A program made the position numbers and the translations under genes. From positions 1 through 16,953 of the forward strand of contig JAGVCI010000109.1 of NCBI GenBank assembly GCA_020059985.1: a DNA stretch of 16,953 nucleotides. Reading direction: 5' to 3'. Below the pieces are notes generated by a model. The model saw nothing but the letters and a program-made list of their open reading frames with translations. It had not been told where the DNA came from and ran no database searches. Source of the DNA: Candidatus Peribacterales bacterium. GTDB taxonomy: Bacteria; Patescibacteriota; Gracilibacteria; Peribacterales; Peribacteraceae. Shown here one piece after another: positions 1-6,495 of this stretch (positions are counted from its first letter, which is position 1; every line of letters starts with the position of its first letter).

Positions 1-304
1 CCGCAGGAGATCCTGTGGAAATACCACTGATGTGAGAAGACGATCCACCCCACGGCGTGAAGCTGTAGGACGTTGCGCCACCCGTCACGATTCCATTGCT
101 GGCGTAACCGTAGACTCCACCGCTCGCCTGAGAGGTGTGAACCACCGGAGCCGGAGCAGGGCGGTGGTACGAGTTGTTGCAGTAATGACAACCATTATTG
201 AAGACGTACGGATTGTAGAAGCCGCTAGCAGCAGCAACCGGAGCGAAGGCGCCAAGCGAGAGGGCCAACGTCGCAGCTGTGGTAGCGATGGAACGAAGGT
301 TCAT
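1..304 (-). CDS. Partial secreted Ser/Gly-rich hypothetical protein (N-terminal 101 residues)
   Basis: The gene starts at ATG 304 and reads leftwards without a stop to the window edge, so only the N-terminus is seen. Residues 1-26 form a signal peptide: Arg at position 4, a hydrophobic core, then an AAA|S cleavage-like site. The mature part begins with an Asn/Tyr-rich stretch holding a CxxC pair (GCHYC, Cys39 and Cys42). A Pro-rich APAPVV segment and a Ser/Gly/Thr-rich region follow. I do not recognise the family. It is probably exported and could be a surface or pilin-like small protein, but nothing visible proves that. There is no Shine-Dalgarno sequence; the bases before the ATG are pyrimidine-rich (CTCCTTCTCTT). 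A promoter with a perfect TTGACA box lies 54-59 bases upstream. Codon choice and signal peptide make it likely real. Confidence 0.75.
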   Translation of the reverse strand, partial: MNLRSIATTAATLALSLGAFAPVAAASGFYNPYVFNNGCHYCNNSYHRPAPAPVVHTSQASGGVYGYASNGIVTGGATSYSFTPWGGSSSHISGISTGSPA

Positions 305-334
305 AAGAGAAGGAGAAAGTGAATTAAGTAGGAT

Positions 335-363
335 AAAGTAAGAGGATTTACCTGTTTTGTCAA
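335..363 (-). promoter_or_regulatory. Sigma70-like promoter for the 304 gene
   Basis: On the minus strand a perfect -35 TTGACA (363-358) is followed by a 17-nt spacer and TACTTT (340-335) as a weaker -10. Predicted transcription starts near 328, giving a leader of about 24 nt before ATG 304. The -35 is strong and the -10 matches only 3 of 6 consensus positions. Confidence 0.45.
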
Positions 364-462
364 TTATTCGCCGCACATAAATTCTTACTCAAAATGCCAA
401 AAGGCGAAGGAATTTAACATTGGGGCGGATTGAATCTTTGCTCGATGGAGGGCGTGAGGAAG

Positions 463-492
463 AAAAAAAACCCGCCCAGAGGGGCGGGTTTT
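463..492 (-). terminator. Intrinsic terminator of the DUF11 protein gene
   Basis: A perfect 7-bp GC stem (CCCGCCC 471-477 with GGGCGGG 482-488) has a 4-nt loop and A/T-pair extension to 467/492. On the minus strand it is followed by eight T (470-463). It lies 20 bases after the stop of the upstream secreted protein gene. The four T on the plus side would allow weak bidirectional use. Confidence 0.9.
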
Positions 493-512
493 ACGATACC
501 TAATGGAAGATC

Positions 513-1964
513 TTACCAACGGCGACCCCACCACCAGTAGCCAGCCTGTTGGACATCCTTCTCATCATTGTCGTCTGGGCTGCTGCAGCCCGGATCGTAC
601 GGGTAGTCCTTCTTCCAGTCCCCGTCGTTGTCCTTGCCATCGCGGCATGCGGGGAGCGCATAGCTCCCATCGTCGTCATCATCGTCGCCACCGTCATCGT
701 CGTCGTCATGGCCACCGTCATCATCGTCGTCATGGCCACCGTCATCGTCGTCGTCATCGCCACCGTCATCGTCATCGTCGTCATGACCAGAGATGTTGTC
801 CCTCTCATCATTGTCGTCTGGGCTGCTGCAGCCCGGATCGTACGGGTAGTCCTTCTTCCAGTCGCCATCGTTGTCCTTCCCGTCTCGACACTGCGGGACG
901 TCCTTCTCATCATTGTCATTTGCATCACTGCAGCCCGGATCATACGGGTAGTCCTTCTTTCCGTCGTAGTCGTTGTCGATACCGTCCTTACACTGTGGAA
1001 CCTGCTGACACTGCACGGCTGCCATGTGCTTGTCCCAGGCGAATCCGCCGTCACGCCAGGCGAGGTCTGCTTGGTTCTCGAGATTGTTTCCGCAGTGGAC
1101 ATTGGCAGTCGTCTGGAAGACGAGTGTGAAATTCAGGGTTTGACCTGCGTTAACCGTGCCGATGTTGCACTGCACGCGAGGCTCATTGGTGATCTGCACA
1201 CATCCACCGGTGCTCTCTCCTGCAAGGAATGTGTAGCCAACTGGGATGGAGAAGAAATCTGTGAGGACCACGTCCTGTGCTGCGACAGTGCTCGTGTTCT
1301 TCACTTGAATCGTGTACGTCGCTTTCCCACCTGCCGTGATAGTCGCAGGGCCGGACTTATCGACGGTGAGATTCGGTTTCTCGACGACGACGGAACACTT
1401 AATGGTCACACTGGATGCCTTCGCAGTTGCGGACCAGATGCTTCCGCCCGACTTGGGCATGGATACTTTGGCGGAATTGTCCACCGATTTCGGACAACTG
1501 GTGATGGCATTGGTCTTGAACGCAATCGTGTACGTCACCGTCCCATATGCTGGAACCTGCGTCTCCGCACACTTGATGACTCCTCCACTCAATACGCATC
1601 CGGGCGTACTTAAGGCAGGATCAAAGACTAAGCCACTTGGAGGAGTGTCCGTCACCGTGACTTTCTGCGCAGCCGTGCTGCCACTGTTCTTCACGGTGAT
1701 TGTGTAGATGAGCGGGTCTCCTTTGTTCACCCATTCCGGACCAGTCTTTTTAATGGTGAGCGGCGCTGATGTCGTTGTGGGTGAGGTGTAGTAAAAGTTC
1801 GGCCATGTGAAACTGGTTGGTTGGATATACGTTGAAGTGCTCGGCTGGGTATACGTTTGAGTGGACCACGGCATAAAGTACGAACTACTCGCCTCAGTCT
1901 GTGGTGCAGCAATGAGGAGGAGAGAAAGTACCGTGAGCGTGGCAAGAGATGCGCGATTGCTCAT
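513..1964 (-). CDS. Secreted two-DUF11-domain protein with Asp-rich Ca-binding-like repeats
   Basis: This is a 483-residue exported protein. I chose ATG 1964 over an upstream in-frame ATG at 2027 because it places a clean signal peptide (residues 1-25, TEA|S) at the N-terminus and fits the promoter at 2000-2027. Residues 26-65 are a Thr/Ser/Tyr/Pro linker. Two DUF11-type beta-sandwich repeats follow, at about 68-150 and 198-285, each with the GP..V..G....YTI.VKN pattern and paired Cys. The C-terminus carries three CxDGxDNDxDG..KDYPYDPGC units (about 325-345, 359-379, 440-460), resembling Asp-box or thrombospondin-3-like calcium-binding loops. A run of DDDDD/GG tracts (394-433) separates the second and third. 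The tail is WWWGRRW, short, aromatic and basic, perhaps a retention or sorting signal, though this is speculative. It is probably a cell-surface adhesion or structural protein, transcribed alone and closed by a strong terminator. Confidence 0.85.
   Translation of the reverse strand: MSNRASLATLTVLSLLLIAAPQTEASSSYFMPWSTQTYTQPSTSTYIQPTSFTWPNFYYTSPTTTSAPLTIKKTGPEWVNKGDPLIYTITVKNSGSTAAQKVTVTDTPPSGLVFDPALSTPGCVLSGGVIKCAETQVPAYGTVTYTIAFKTNAITSCPKSVDNSAKVSMPKSGGSIWSATAKASSVTIKCSVVVEKPNLTVDKSGPATITAGGKATYTIQVKNTSTVAAQDVVLTDFFSIPVGYTFLAGESTGGCVQITNEPRVQCNIGTVNAGQTLNFTLVFQTTANVHCGNNLENQADLAWRDGGFAWDKHMAAVQCQQVPQCKDGIDNDYDGKKDYPYDPGCSDANDNDEKDVPQCRDGKDNDGDWKKDYPYDPGCSSPDDNDERDNISGHDDDDDDGGDDDDDDGGHDDDDDGGHDDDDDGGDDDDDDGSYALPACRDGKDNDGDWKKDYPYDPGCSSPDDNDEKDVQQAGYWWWGRRW
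560..620 (-). repeat. Copy 1 of a 61-bp perfect direct repeat
   Basis: Bases 560-620 are identical to 803-863. Both code for the KKDYPYDPGCSSPDDNDE segment of the Cys/Asp repeat in the DUF11 protein. A third, diverged unit lies around 905-985. Identity at synonymous positions points to recent duplication or gene conversion. Confidence 0.85.
666..785 (-). repeat. Tandem GAC/GGC tract coding for HDDDDDGG units
   Basis: Five roughly 24-nt units on the minus strand encode [H/D]DDDDDGG (residues 394-433 of the DUF11 protein). Unit lengths are multiples of three, so slippage would change the Asp-rich spacer without a frameshift. Confidence 0.85.
803..863 (-). repeat. Copy 2 of the 61-bp perfect direct repeat
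   Basis: Identical to 560-620, base for base, and in the same reading frame. The Asp/Gly tandem tract lies between the two copies, so recombination between them would delete it. Confidence 0.85.
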
Positions 1965-1999
1965 ATAAAAAATTTGGTAATGATAATGTAAAGGCGTCA

Positions 2000-2027
2000 A
2001 ATATATTTTTTTGCCATACAATGTCAA
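2000..2027 (-). promoter_or_regulatory. Sigma70-like promoter for the DUF11 protein gene
   Basis: Minus strand TTGACA (2027-2022), a 16-nt spacer containing an A-run, then TATATT (2005-2000; 5 of 6). Predicted start is near 1993, giving an AT-rich leader of about 29 nt with no Shine-Dalgarno sequence. Confidence 0.6.
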
Positions 2028-2199
2028 AAATAAATGTCTTCAAATTGCGCCTGGATATACAGTTTTGTTAACTTATTAATTTAATAAAATATTTATTATT
2101 ATTGTCAAAAACACTCATACCGAGCGGAGAAATTTTACGAGGAAATGTCGCATTCTCAGTTTCTTTGCTACCCCTCTCTCTGTAGAGTGCCCGGGACCC

Positions 2200-4011
2200 A
2201 TGAAAATCCGCAATATCGCCATTATCGCGCACGTCGACCACGGCAAGACCACTCTTGTCGATGCTCTCCTCAAACAAGGGGGAGCCTTCGAGACCCATGA
2301 AACGGTTGGCGAGCTTCTGATGGACAGTAACGACCAGGAGCGCGAGCGCGGCATAACGATCTACGCCAAAAACACGTCCATCATGCACGGCGACTGCAAG
2401 ATCAATATCGTCGATACCCCAGGACACGCGGACTTCGGCTCCGAGGTCGAGCGCATTCTGCGTACGGTTGACTGCGTTCTCCTCGTCGTCGATGCACAGG
2501 AAGGCCCCATGCCACAGACGAAGTTCGTGCTGAAAAAATCGCTAGAACTCGGGCTAAAGCCGATCGTACTCCTCAATAAAATTGATAAACCTGCCGCACG
2601 TCCCATGGAAGTCGTCGACGAAGTATTCGATCTCTTCGTGGCACTCGGCGCCACGGACGAACAGCTCAACTTTCCGTACCTCTTCGCCATCGCACGCGAA
2701 GGAATCGCAAAGAAAACACTGGAGGACCCGTCGAAAGATCTCACTCCCCTGTTCGATCTCCTCCTGACACATGTCCCCGAAGCCGAGCAGAAGCTGGATG
2801 TGCCGTTCCGCATGCAACCGAGCAGCCTTGGCTACGACAATTACCTCGGACGCCTCGCGATTGGACGTGTCTACGAGGGCATCGCAAAGCTCGGAGACAA
2901 AGTCTACGTGAAGAAGCCGAACGGAGACGTGGATACCGGAAAGATCACCAAAGTCTTCGTCTCACTCGGGCTCAAGCGCGTTGAAGTGCCCGAGGCGCAT
3001 GCCGGAGACATCGTGACGATTGCAGGACTTCCGGATATTTACGTTGGCGAGACTATCACGACGGATCCCGATGCGCCGTTACTCCCAGCCATTAACATCG
3101 ACCCGCCGACGATCTCCATGCACTTCCTCGTCAATAACTCCCCCTTCGCCGGTCGTGAAGGAACGCTCGTGACGACACGTCACATCAAAGCGCGACTCGA
3201 GAAAGAGAAGGAGACGAACGTCGGACTCAAAGTCGAAGAAATCCCGGGCACAGATATGTTCAAAGTTTCCGGTCGTGGAGAGCTCCACCTTTCAGTGCTC
3301 ATTGAGGATATGCGACGCGAGGGATTTGAATTACAAGTCTCACAGCCCGAAGTGATCCTCCGTGAAGAAAACGGCGTGAAGAACGAACCGATCGAACACG
3401 TGATTATCGATGTTCCGGAGGAATCCACTGGAACAGTTATCGACATGCTCGCACGCCGCAAGGGAGAGATGATCGACATGCGCACGAAGAACGGCCACAC
3501 ACGCATCGAGTACAAAGTGCCCACACGCGGTCTGCTCGGATTCCGCGGAGACTTCATCATCGAGACGCGTGGCGAAGGAATCCTCACGCACTCATTCCTC
3601 TGCTACGAACCGTTCAAGGGAAAGATGTCTGCACGCGAACACGGGTCGCTGGTCTCTATGGAGAACGGCGTGACCGTTGCCTTCGCTCTCTGGGGACTGC
3701 AGGAGCGCGGAAAACTCTTCGTCATTCCGCAGACGAAAGTCTACGAAGGCATGATCATCGGAGAGAGCTCCAAAGGAGAAGAGATGACGGTGAATCCGAT
3801 GAAGGAGAAGAAGCTCTCCAACATGCGCGCATCTGGTTCAGACGAAGCGATCAACCTGACCCCGGTGCAACCAATGACCCTGGAGCAGGCACTGGAGTAC
3901 ATCGCGGAGGATGAGCTCGTCGAGGTCACACCGGAAAACATTCGTTTGAGGAAGAAGCACCTCAAGGAGGCCGATCGTAAGAAGGCAACAAAGAAGACGG
4001 AGGATAAGTAA
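2200..4011 (+). CDS. typA: Ribosome-associated translational GTPase TypA/BipA
   Basis: At 603 residues this is full length for the family. TypA is an EF-G-like GTPase that binds the ribosome, helps assembly of the large subunit and supports growth under stress. All G motifs are visible: G1 AHVDHGKT (10-17), G2 RGIT (50-53), G3 DTPGH (72-76) and G4 NKID (126-129). The body carries the EF-G-like beta-barrel and alpha/beta domains. The C-terminal half has the TypA hallmarks GRGELHLS, PTRGLLGFR and a basic tail rich in Lys (KKATKKTEDK). ATG 2200 is the only start giving the conserved MKIRNIAIIAHVDHG N-terminus. There is no Shine-Dalgarno sequence (CCCGGGACCC precedes it). The gene is divergent from the DUF11 gene across a very AT-rich stretch (2050-2105). 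I could not fix its promoter. A hairpin after the stop suggests monocistronic expression. Confidence 0.97.
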   Translation: MKIRNIAIIAHVDHGKTTLVDALLKQGGAFETHETVGELLMDSNDQERERGITIYAKNTSIMHGDCKINIVDTPGHADFGSEVERILRTVDCVLLVVDAQEGPMPQTKFVLKKSLELGLKPIVLLNKIDKPAARPMEVVDEVFDLFVALGATDEQLNFPYLFAIAREGIAKKTLEDPSKDLTPLFDLLLTHVPEAEQKLDVPFRMQPSSLGYDNYLGRLAIGRVYEGIAKLGDKVYVKKPNGDVDTGKITKVFVSLGLKRVEVPEAHAGDIVTIAGLPDIYVGETITTDPDAPLLPAINIDPPTISMHFLVNNSPFAGREGTLVTTRHIKARLEKEKETNVGLKVEEIPGTDMFKVSGRGELHLSVLIEDMRREGFELQVSQPEVILREENGVKNEPIEHVIIDVPEESTGTVIDMLARRKGEMIDMRTKNGHTRIEYKVPTRGLLGFRGDFIIETRGEGILTHSFLCYEPFKGKMSAREHGSLVSMENGVTVAFALWGLQERGKLFVIPQTKVYEGMIIGESSKGEEMTVNPMKEKKLSNMRASGSDEAINLTPVQPMTLEQALEYIAEDELVEVTPENIRLRKKHLKEADRKKATKKTEDK

Positions 4012-4031
4012 TACGAGGCCGAGGGACGACA

Positions 4032-4073
4032 AGGACTACAAAGACGACAGGGATTCTTTGTTGTCTTTGTCCT
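4032..4073 (+). terminator. Hairpin terminator after typA
   Basis: A 12-bp stem (4038-4049 with 4059-4070, one G-U pair) has a 9-nt loop, extended by AGG/CCT beyond a 3-nt bulge. It lies 21 bases after the typA stop. The following U-tract is weak (CGTTTGT), so termination may be partial and allow read-through into the small downstream gene. Confidence 0.65.
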
Positions 4074-4144
4074 CGTTTGTAAGCTTTCCGTGAACCACAG
4101 AAAATGATTGCACTCTCAAAGGGGGCACCCTAGGATGGCCGTCG

Positions 4145-4333
4145 ATGACACGCATTCGACAACAGGAACTGCACGCACGGCGCAAAAGGAAGGTGAAGCT
4201 GAGTAAGCTTCGCGCACGCTATGCGGCTACCACTTCCTCTCCGGAGAAAAAGGCGATCCTCGATAAAGTCGGCAAGATCGCACCGGGACTGGATCGGAAG
4301 GAATTCCTTCAGCCCCTCGAAAAGAAAAGTTAA
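4145..4333 (+). CDS. Small highly basic protein (62 residues), possibly DUF6800-like
   Basis: The protein starts MTRIRQQELHARRKRKVK and is Lys/Arg-rich for its first 25 residues. A predicted helical segment with the pattern SPEKKAILDKVGKIAPGL and a short EFLQPLEKK tail follow. The RRKRK..KL.KLR then EK..I..K..KI.P layout recalls, from memory, a small uncharacterised family (DUF6800) in Planctomycetes and uncultured bacteria. That match is tentative. The size and charge suggest a nucleic-acid or ribosome-binding protein, but no function is established. A weak AGGA (4132-4135) sits 9 bases before the ATG. An out-of-frame ATG at 4135 is short and was not used. The gene follows typA on the same strand and is closed by the 78-nt hairpin at 4348, beyond which MscL converges. 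Confidence 0.65.
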   Translation: MTRIRQQELHARRKRKVKLSKLRARYAATTSSPEKKAILDKVGKIAPGLDRKEFLQPLEKKS

Positions 4334-4347
4334 GACCTATCTTAAAA

Positions 4348-4425
4348 GGATTTCGAGGGAATCGAAGATTTCGACGATAACGAGCATCCTTGAATTCTTC
4401 AATTTCCTTGATTTCTTCGAAATCC
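4348..4425. repeat. Period-9 hairpin repeat, copy A (78 nt)
   Basis: An imperfect inverted repeat begins GGATTTCGAGGGAATCGA and ends TTCTTCGAAATCC. Each arm reads as four 9-nt units: GGATTTCGA, GGGAATCGA, AGATTTCGA and CGATAACGA, then the complementary series. It is the same length as copy C at 13900-13977 and shares its first 18 bases. It lies between convergent genes (the 4145 gene and mscL) and probably works as a bidirectional terminator. T-tracts are short (TTTT on each side). Confidence 0.85.
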
Positions 4426-4454
4426 GATTTTCCGCCCATGAACGATAAGAACCA

Positions 4455-4895
4455 TTACTTCGCGTGCACCACTTCCGTGCAGAACGCGCAGCGTTTGGCG
4501 TCTTTGTGAATCTGCGAGAGACACTGCGGACAGGGCCGCGTTGTCGGTGTCGATTGCTTGTGTGATTTTCGACGGAGAATATTAATCTGCTTCACAATGA
4601 TGAATGTCGCGAAGGAGATGAGGAGGAACGAGACAAAGTTATTCAGGAAGAGACCATAATTCCACGTAATCGCCCCGAGCTCCTTCGCTTCATCTAATGT
4701 GGGTGCGCTGGTTCCACGGAGAGTGATGAAGAGGTTACGCAGATCAATCTCTCCGAGCAGCACCGAGAGCGGCGGCGTGAGGATGTCATTCACGAGTGAC
4801 GTGACGATCCCTGTGAACGCCGCGCCGACCATGATACCCACCGCCATGTCGACGACATTTCCACGAAGAGCGAACTCTTTGAATTCTTTGAGCAT
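4455..4895 (-). CDS. mscL: Large-conductance mechanosensitive channel MscL with C-terminal zinc ribbon
   Basis: A 146-residue protein that opens a large pore when membrane tension rises, protecting cells from hypo-osmotic lysis. The start at ATG 4895 gives the canonical MLKEFKEFALRGNVVDMAVG N-terminus; an in-frame ATG at 4952 would add 19 residues with no family match. TM1 (about 15-45) carries the conserved GNVVDMAVG..VGAAF..IV.SLVND pattern. The periplasmic loop is about 50-78 and TM2 about 80-103. After a basic stretch (LRRKSHK) comes a CPQC (122-125) and CAFC (136-139) zinc-ribbon-like tail, replacing the plain amphipathic C-terminal helix of E. coli MscL. Similar tails occur in MscL of other phyla, as I recall. 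No Shine-Dalgarno sequence is present; the leader is pyrimidine-rich. Confidence 0.96.
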   Translation of the reverse strand: MLKEFKEFALRGNVVDMAVGIMVGAAFTGIVTSLVNDILTPPLSVLLGEIDLRNLFITLRGTSAPTLDEAKELGAITWNYGLFLNNFVSFLLISFATFIIVKQINILRRKSHKQSTPTTRPCPQCLSQIHKDAKRCAFCTEVVHAK

Positions 4896-5277
4896 AGGAT
4901 GAGAAGGGAAAACGCAGATGAGCTTACCAGAATCGATAATCACTGATCGCAAAAAAACTTGCTGAAGAGGAATCGCTTGACACTATTGAGTGTGGAAAGA
5001 ATTTCTCACATCATCTCATTCTTCACCGATTGCTCAATCAAATTGAAATAGCGATTACATCGACCGCTACATAAAAAAAATATCTGCAGAGTCCAAAATT
5101 ACTCAATGACTGACAATTCAATACAGCCCTACATGAAGCCATTATCCAGCTCTAGCGCACTGAAAGATCTGCGAGGCATGGTCCACGAAATGTGGCAAGT
5201 CCGGATCGTTGAGGAGGACAAAAGCATCTCTATAAAGGGGACACCCTCTCCCCTTATCAACTTACCCGTATTTTTTC
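4896..5277. other. 382-nt intergenic region between mscL and the 40-residue-repeat gene
   Basis: No convincing gene lies here. It must hold the mscL promoter (not identified) and the promoter for the 5278 gene (5209-5236). A small perfect palindrome ACACT-ATTG-AGTGT spans 4980-4993, directly behind a TTGACA box (4977-4982). No good -10 follows that box, so it may be an operator or chance. An AT-rich stretch runs 5065-5105. An open frame from 5106 overlaps the next gene and looks spurious. Confidence 0.6.
5209..5236 (+). promoter_or_regulatory. Promoter for the 40-residue-repeat protein gene
   Basis: TTGAGG (5209-5214), a 16-nt spacer, then TATAAA (5231-5236; 5 of 6). Predicted start near 5243, leaving a leader of about 35 nt. 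A 7-bp inverted repeat AAGGGGA...TCCCCTT (5235-5241/5249-5255) overlaps the start site and could be an operator. Confidence 0.5.
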
Positions 5278-5853
5278 ATGCTTCCTTCCTCTCTTTCCCT
5301 GCGCGGAATTTTTTCCAGCGCAGTTGCCGCTAGTGCGGTTCTCTTCTTTACGTTCTTCTTTGCTTCTGACGCGTTTGCTGCACAGAAAGCTTCGATCAGT
5401 GCGAACAGTAAATCTTCTGTTTCCTCCACTGTCGAAGGCTCCGCCAGCAACAAGACGACAGTAAAACAGGAATGCGATCGCGCACGCCGAGGCAACTGCA
5501 ATCAGCAGTCATCTTCCGAGGCTGACGCCGACACAGATGTCGACTCGGACATTGATTCTACTTCGCTGAATGACATTCTCGTCGATCAGCGCTGTCGCAA
5601 TACGCGCCGTCGCGGTTGCAACCAAGATGTTCAGGGCGACCTCAAGGCCAACTCTGACGTGGAAAGTACGATCTCCGGTGACGCAGAGAACGACACCAAG
5701 GTCGATCAGAAGTGCAGCAGTCGCCGACGCGGCAACTGCAATCAATCCTCAGAAACTGATGATGACTCGGACACCGATGTGGATACGGATGTCGATAGCG
5801 ACTCAACGAACCTGATCGATATTCTCCAACGGGCCCGCCGACTACAACCGTAA
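5278..5853 (+). CDS. Secreted protein made of 40-residue Cys/Arg/Asp repeats, unknown family
   Basis: A 191-residue protein I do not recognise. Residues 1-34 are a signal peptide (hydrophobic AVLFFTFFFA core, AFA|A). The mature protein contains three units spaced exactly 40 residues apart: V62KQEC..RRGNCNQ, V102DQRC..RRRGCNQ and V142DQKC..RRRGNCNQ. Each has a CX7C pair (66/74, 106/114, 146/154) around an Arg cluster. Two of the three spacers are Asp-rich DxDxD tracts resembling calcium-binding loops. A degenerate fourth unit (STNLIDILQRARRLQP) ends the protein. Alternating strongly basic Cys loops and acidic linkers suggest a modular, disulphide-stabilised, possibly metal-binding extracellular protein; this is inference. 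ATG 5278 has no Shine-Dalgarno sequence. The gene stands alone between its own promoter and a strong terminator. Six Cys in an exported chain fit three intramodule disulphides. Confidence 0.85.
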   Translation: MLPSSLSLRGIFSSAVAASAVLFFTFFFASDAFAAQKASISANSKSSVSSTVEGSASNKTTVKQECDRARRGNCNQQSSSEADADTDVDSDIDSTSLNDILVDQRCRNTRRRGCNQDVQGDLKANSDVESTISGDAENDTKVDQKCSSRRRGNCNQSSETDDDSDTDVDTDVDSDSTNLIDILQRARRLQP

Positions 5854-5880
5854 TTCATTCTTCGAGAGGGTATCTTTCTC

Positions 5881-5906
5881 AGGGCCCCGCAAGGGGTCCT
5901 GTTTTT
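5881..5906 (+). terminator. Intrinsic terminator of the 40-residue-repeat gene
   Basis: An 8-bp stem AGGGCCCC/GGGGTCCT (5881-5888/5893-5900, one G-U) is closed by a GCAA tetraloop and followed by GTTTTT. It lies 27 bases after the stop. Confidence 0.92.
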
Positions 5907-5912
5907 GAGGAC

Positions 5913-5950
5913 AAAAAATGCCGGGCGATGGGCACACCCATTTTTCGCCC
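5913..5950 (-). terminator. Intrinsic terminator of the small helical protein gene
   Basis: On the minus strand GGGCGA (5950-5945) pairs with TCGCCC (5928-5923) and TGGG/CCCA forms the inner stem with a TGTG loop. A 4-nt A bulge sits on one side. The hairpin leads to GGCA and six T (5918-5913). It faces the terminator at 5881-5906, only seven bases away. Confidence 0.8.
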
Positions 5951-5980
5951 AGCTCTGCCGATAATGTGGAAAAAAACCTG

Positions 5981-6280
5981 TTAAGCCGCGAAATGTTTAT
6001 AGAGTGACTCTAAATAACGAAACCCTTGTTCTATGTAGAGCCTCCCATCTCCGCCGATGTCTTCACCGGCGACACGTACTTCGTCGATACGTTCTTTCAC
6101 AGCCAACCATTGCTTACGAAGCAAGGAAACATGAGGAAGAGACGACCCGTGTCTCTCCTTCGTCATGGATTGCTCCAATGCTTGCAGTTTCTTGTTCCAT
6201 TCCATCAATTCTCTTTCTTCTTCATGAAGGTACGACTCGCGCCCCTGATGGATAGCCTCTTCGGTGAGAACAGAAAGCAT
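5981..6280 (-). CDS. Small predicted helical protein of unknown function (99 residues)
   Basis: I chose ATG 6280. An in-frame ATG at 6379 would add 33 residues of low-quality, Cys/Leu-rich sequence without a recognisable signal peptide. The 99-residue form starts MLSVLTEEAIHQGRESYL. It then has a Glu/Lys/Leu-rich stretch (about 17-40, EEERELMEWNKKLQALEQ) likely to form an amphipathic helix or coiled coil. A second helical part (LLRKQWLAVKERIDEV) and a Gly-rich turn lead to an aromatic C-terminus (YLESLYKHF). No known domain is recognised, no membrane segment is present, and it is probably cytoplasmic. Support for a real gene: a compact hydrophilic composition, a terminator right after the stop, and a pyrimidine-rich start context (CTTTCCCCGCTATCT) like its neighbours. 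It sits downstream of the large SLH gene on the same strand. Confidence 0.65.
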   Translation of the reverse strand: MLSVLTEEAIHQGRESYLHEEERELMEWNKKLQALEQSMTKERHGSSLPHVSLLRKQWLAVKERIDEVRVAGEDIGGDGRLYIEQGFRYLESLYKHFAA

Positions 6281-6459
6281 AGATAGCGGGGAAAGTAGAT
6301 TCAAAGAAAAGTGACGAACTGCACTGCACGCTCTTACCAGGCATACGCTTGAGAAAGGACGCACATTGTTTCTCTGCATTGAAAATTCATCAAGTATGAG
6401 AGGAATGGCTGTGAATAATTTTTTTGTTGGAAGTACTTGAATCAGTCGCAGTTCATAGC

Positions 6460-6475
6460 AAAAACACCAAGTGTT
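6460..6475 (-). terminator. Weak hairpin after the large SLH gene
   Basis: AACAC-TTG-GTGTT (minus strand, 6475-6463), with the 3' arm running into a T5 run (6464-6460), lies 20 bases after the TAG at 6496. The stem is only 5 bp and AT-rich, so read-through into the small gene at 6280 is plausible. Confidence 0.35.
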
Positions 6476-6495
6476 AAATTTGATTGTCGTCTTGC

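Noticed and set aside
549..1613. 354-residue plus-strand frame with long Val/Ile runs
   Set aside because: It is the antisense reading of the Asp-coding repeats of the DUF11 gene (GAC read as GTC), not a membrane protein.
4348..4425. CRISPR-like repeated units in the period-9 hairpins
   Set aside because: Units are 9 nt and contiguous without spacers, arranged as two opposing arms; this is a hairpin, not a repeat-spacer array.
5106..5333. 75-residue open frame upstream of the 40-residue-repeat gene
   Set aside because: It contains the predicted promoter, overlaps the signal-peptide coding region of the better supported gene, and ends in low-quality sequence.
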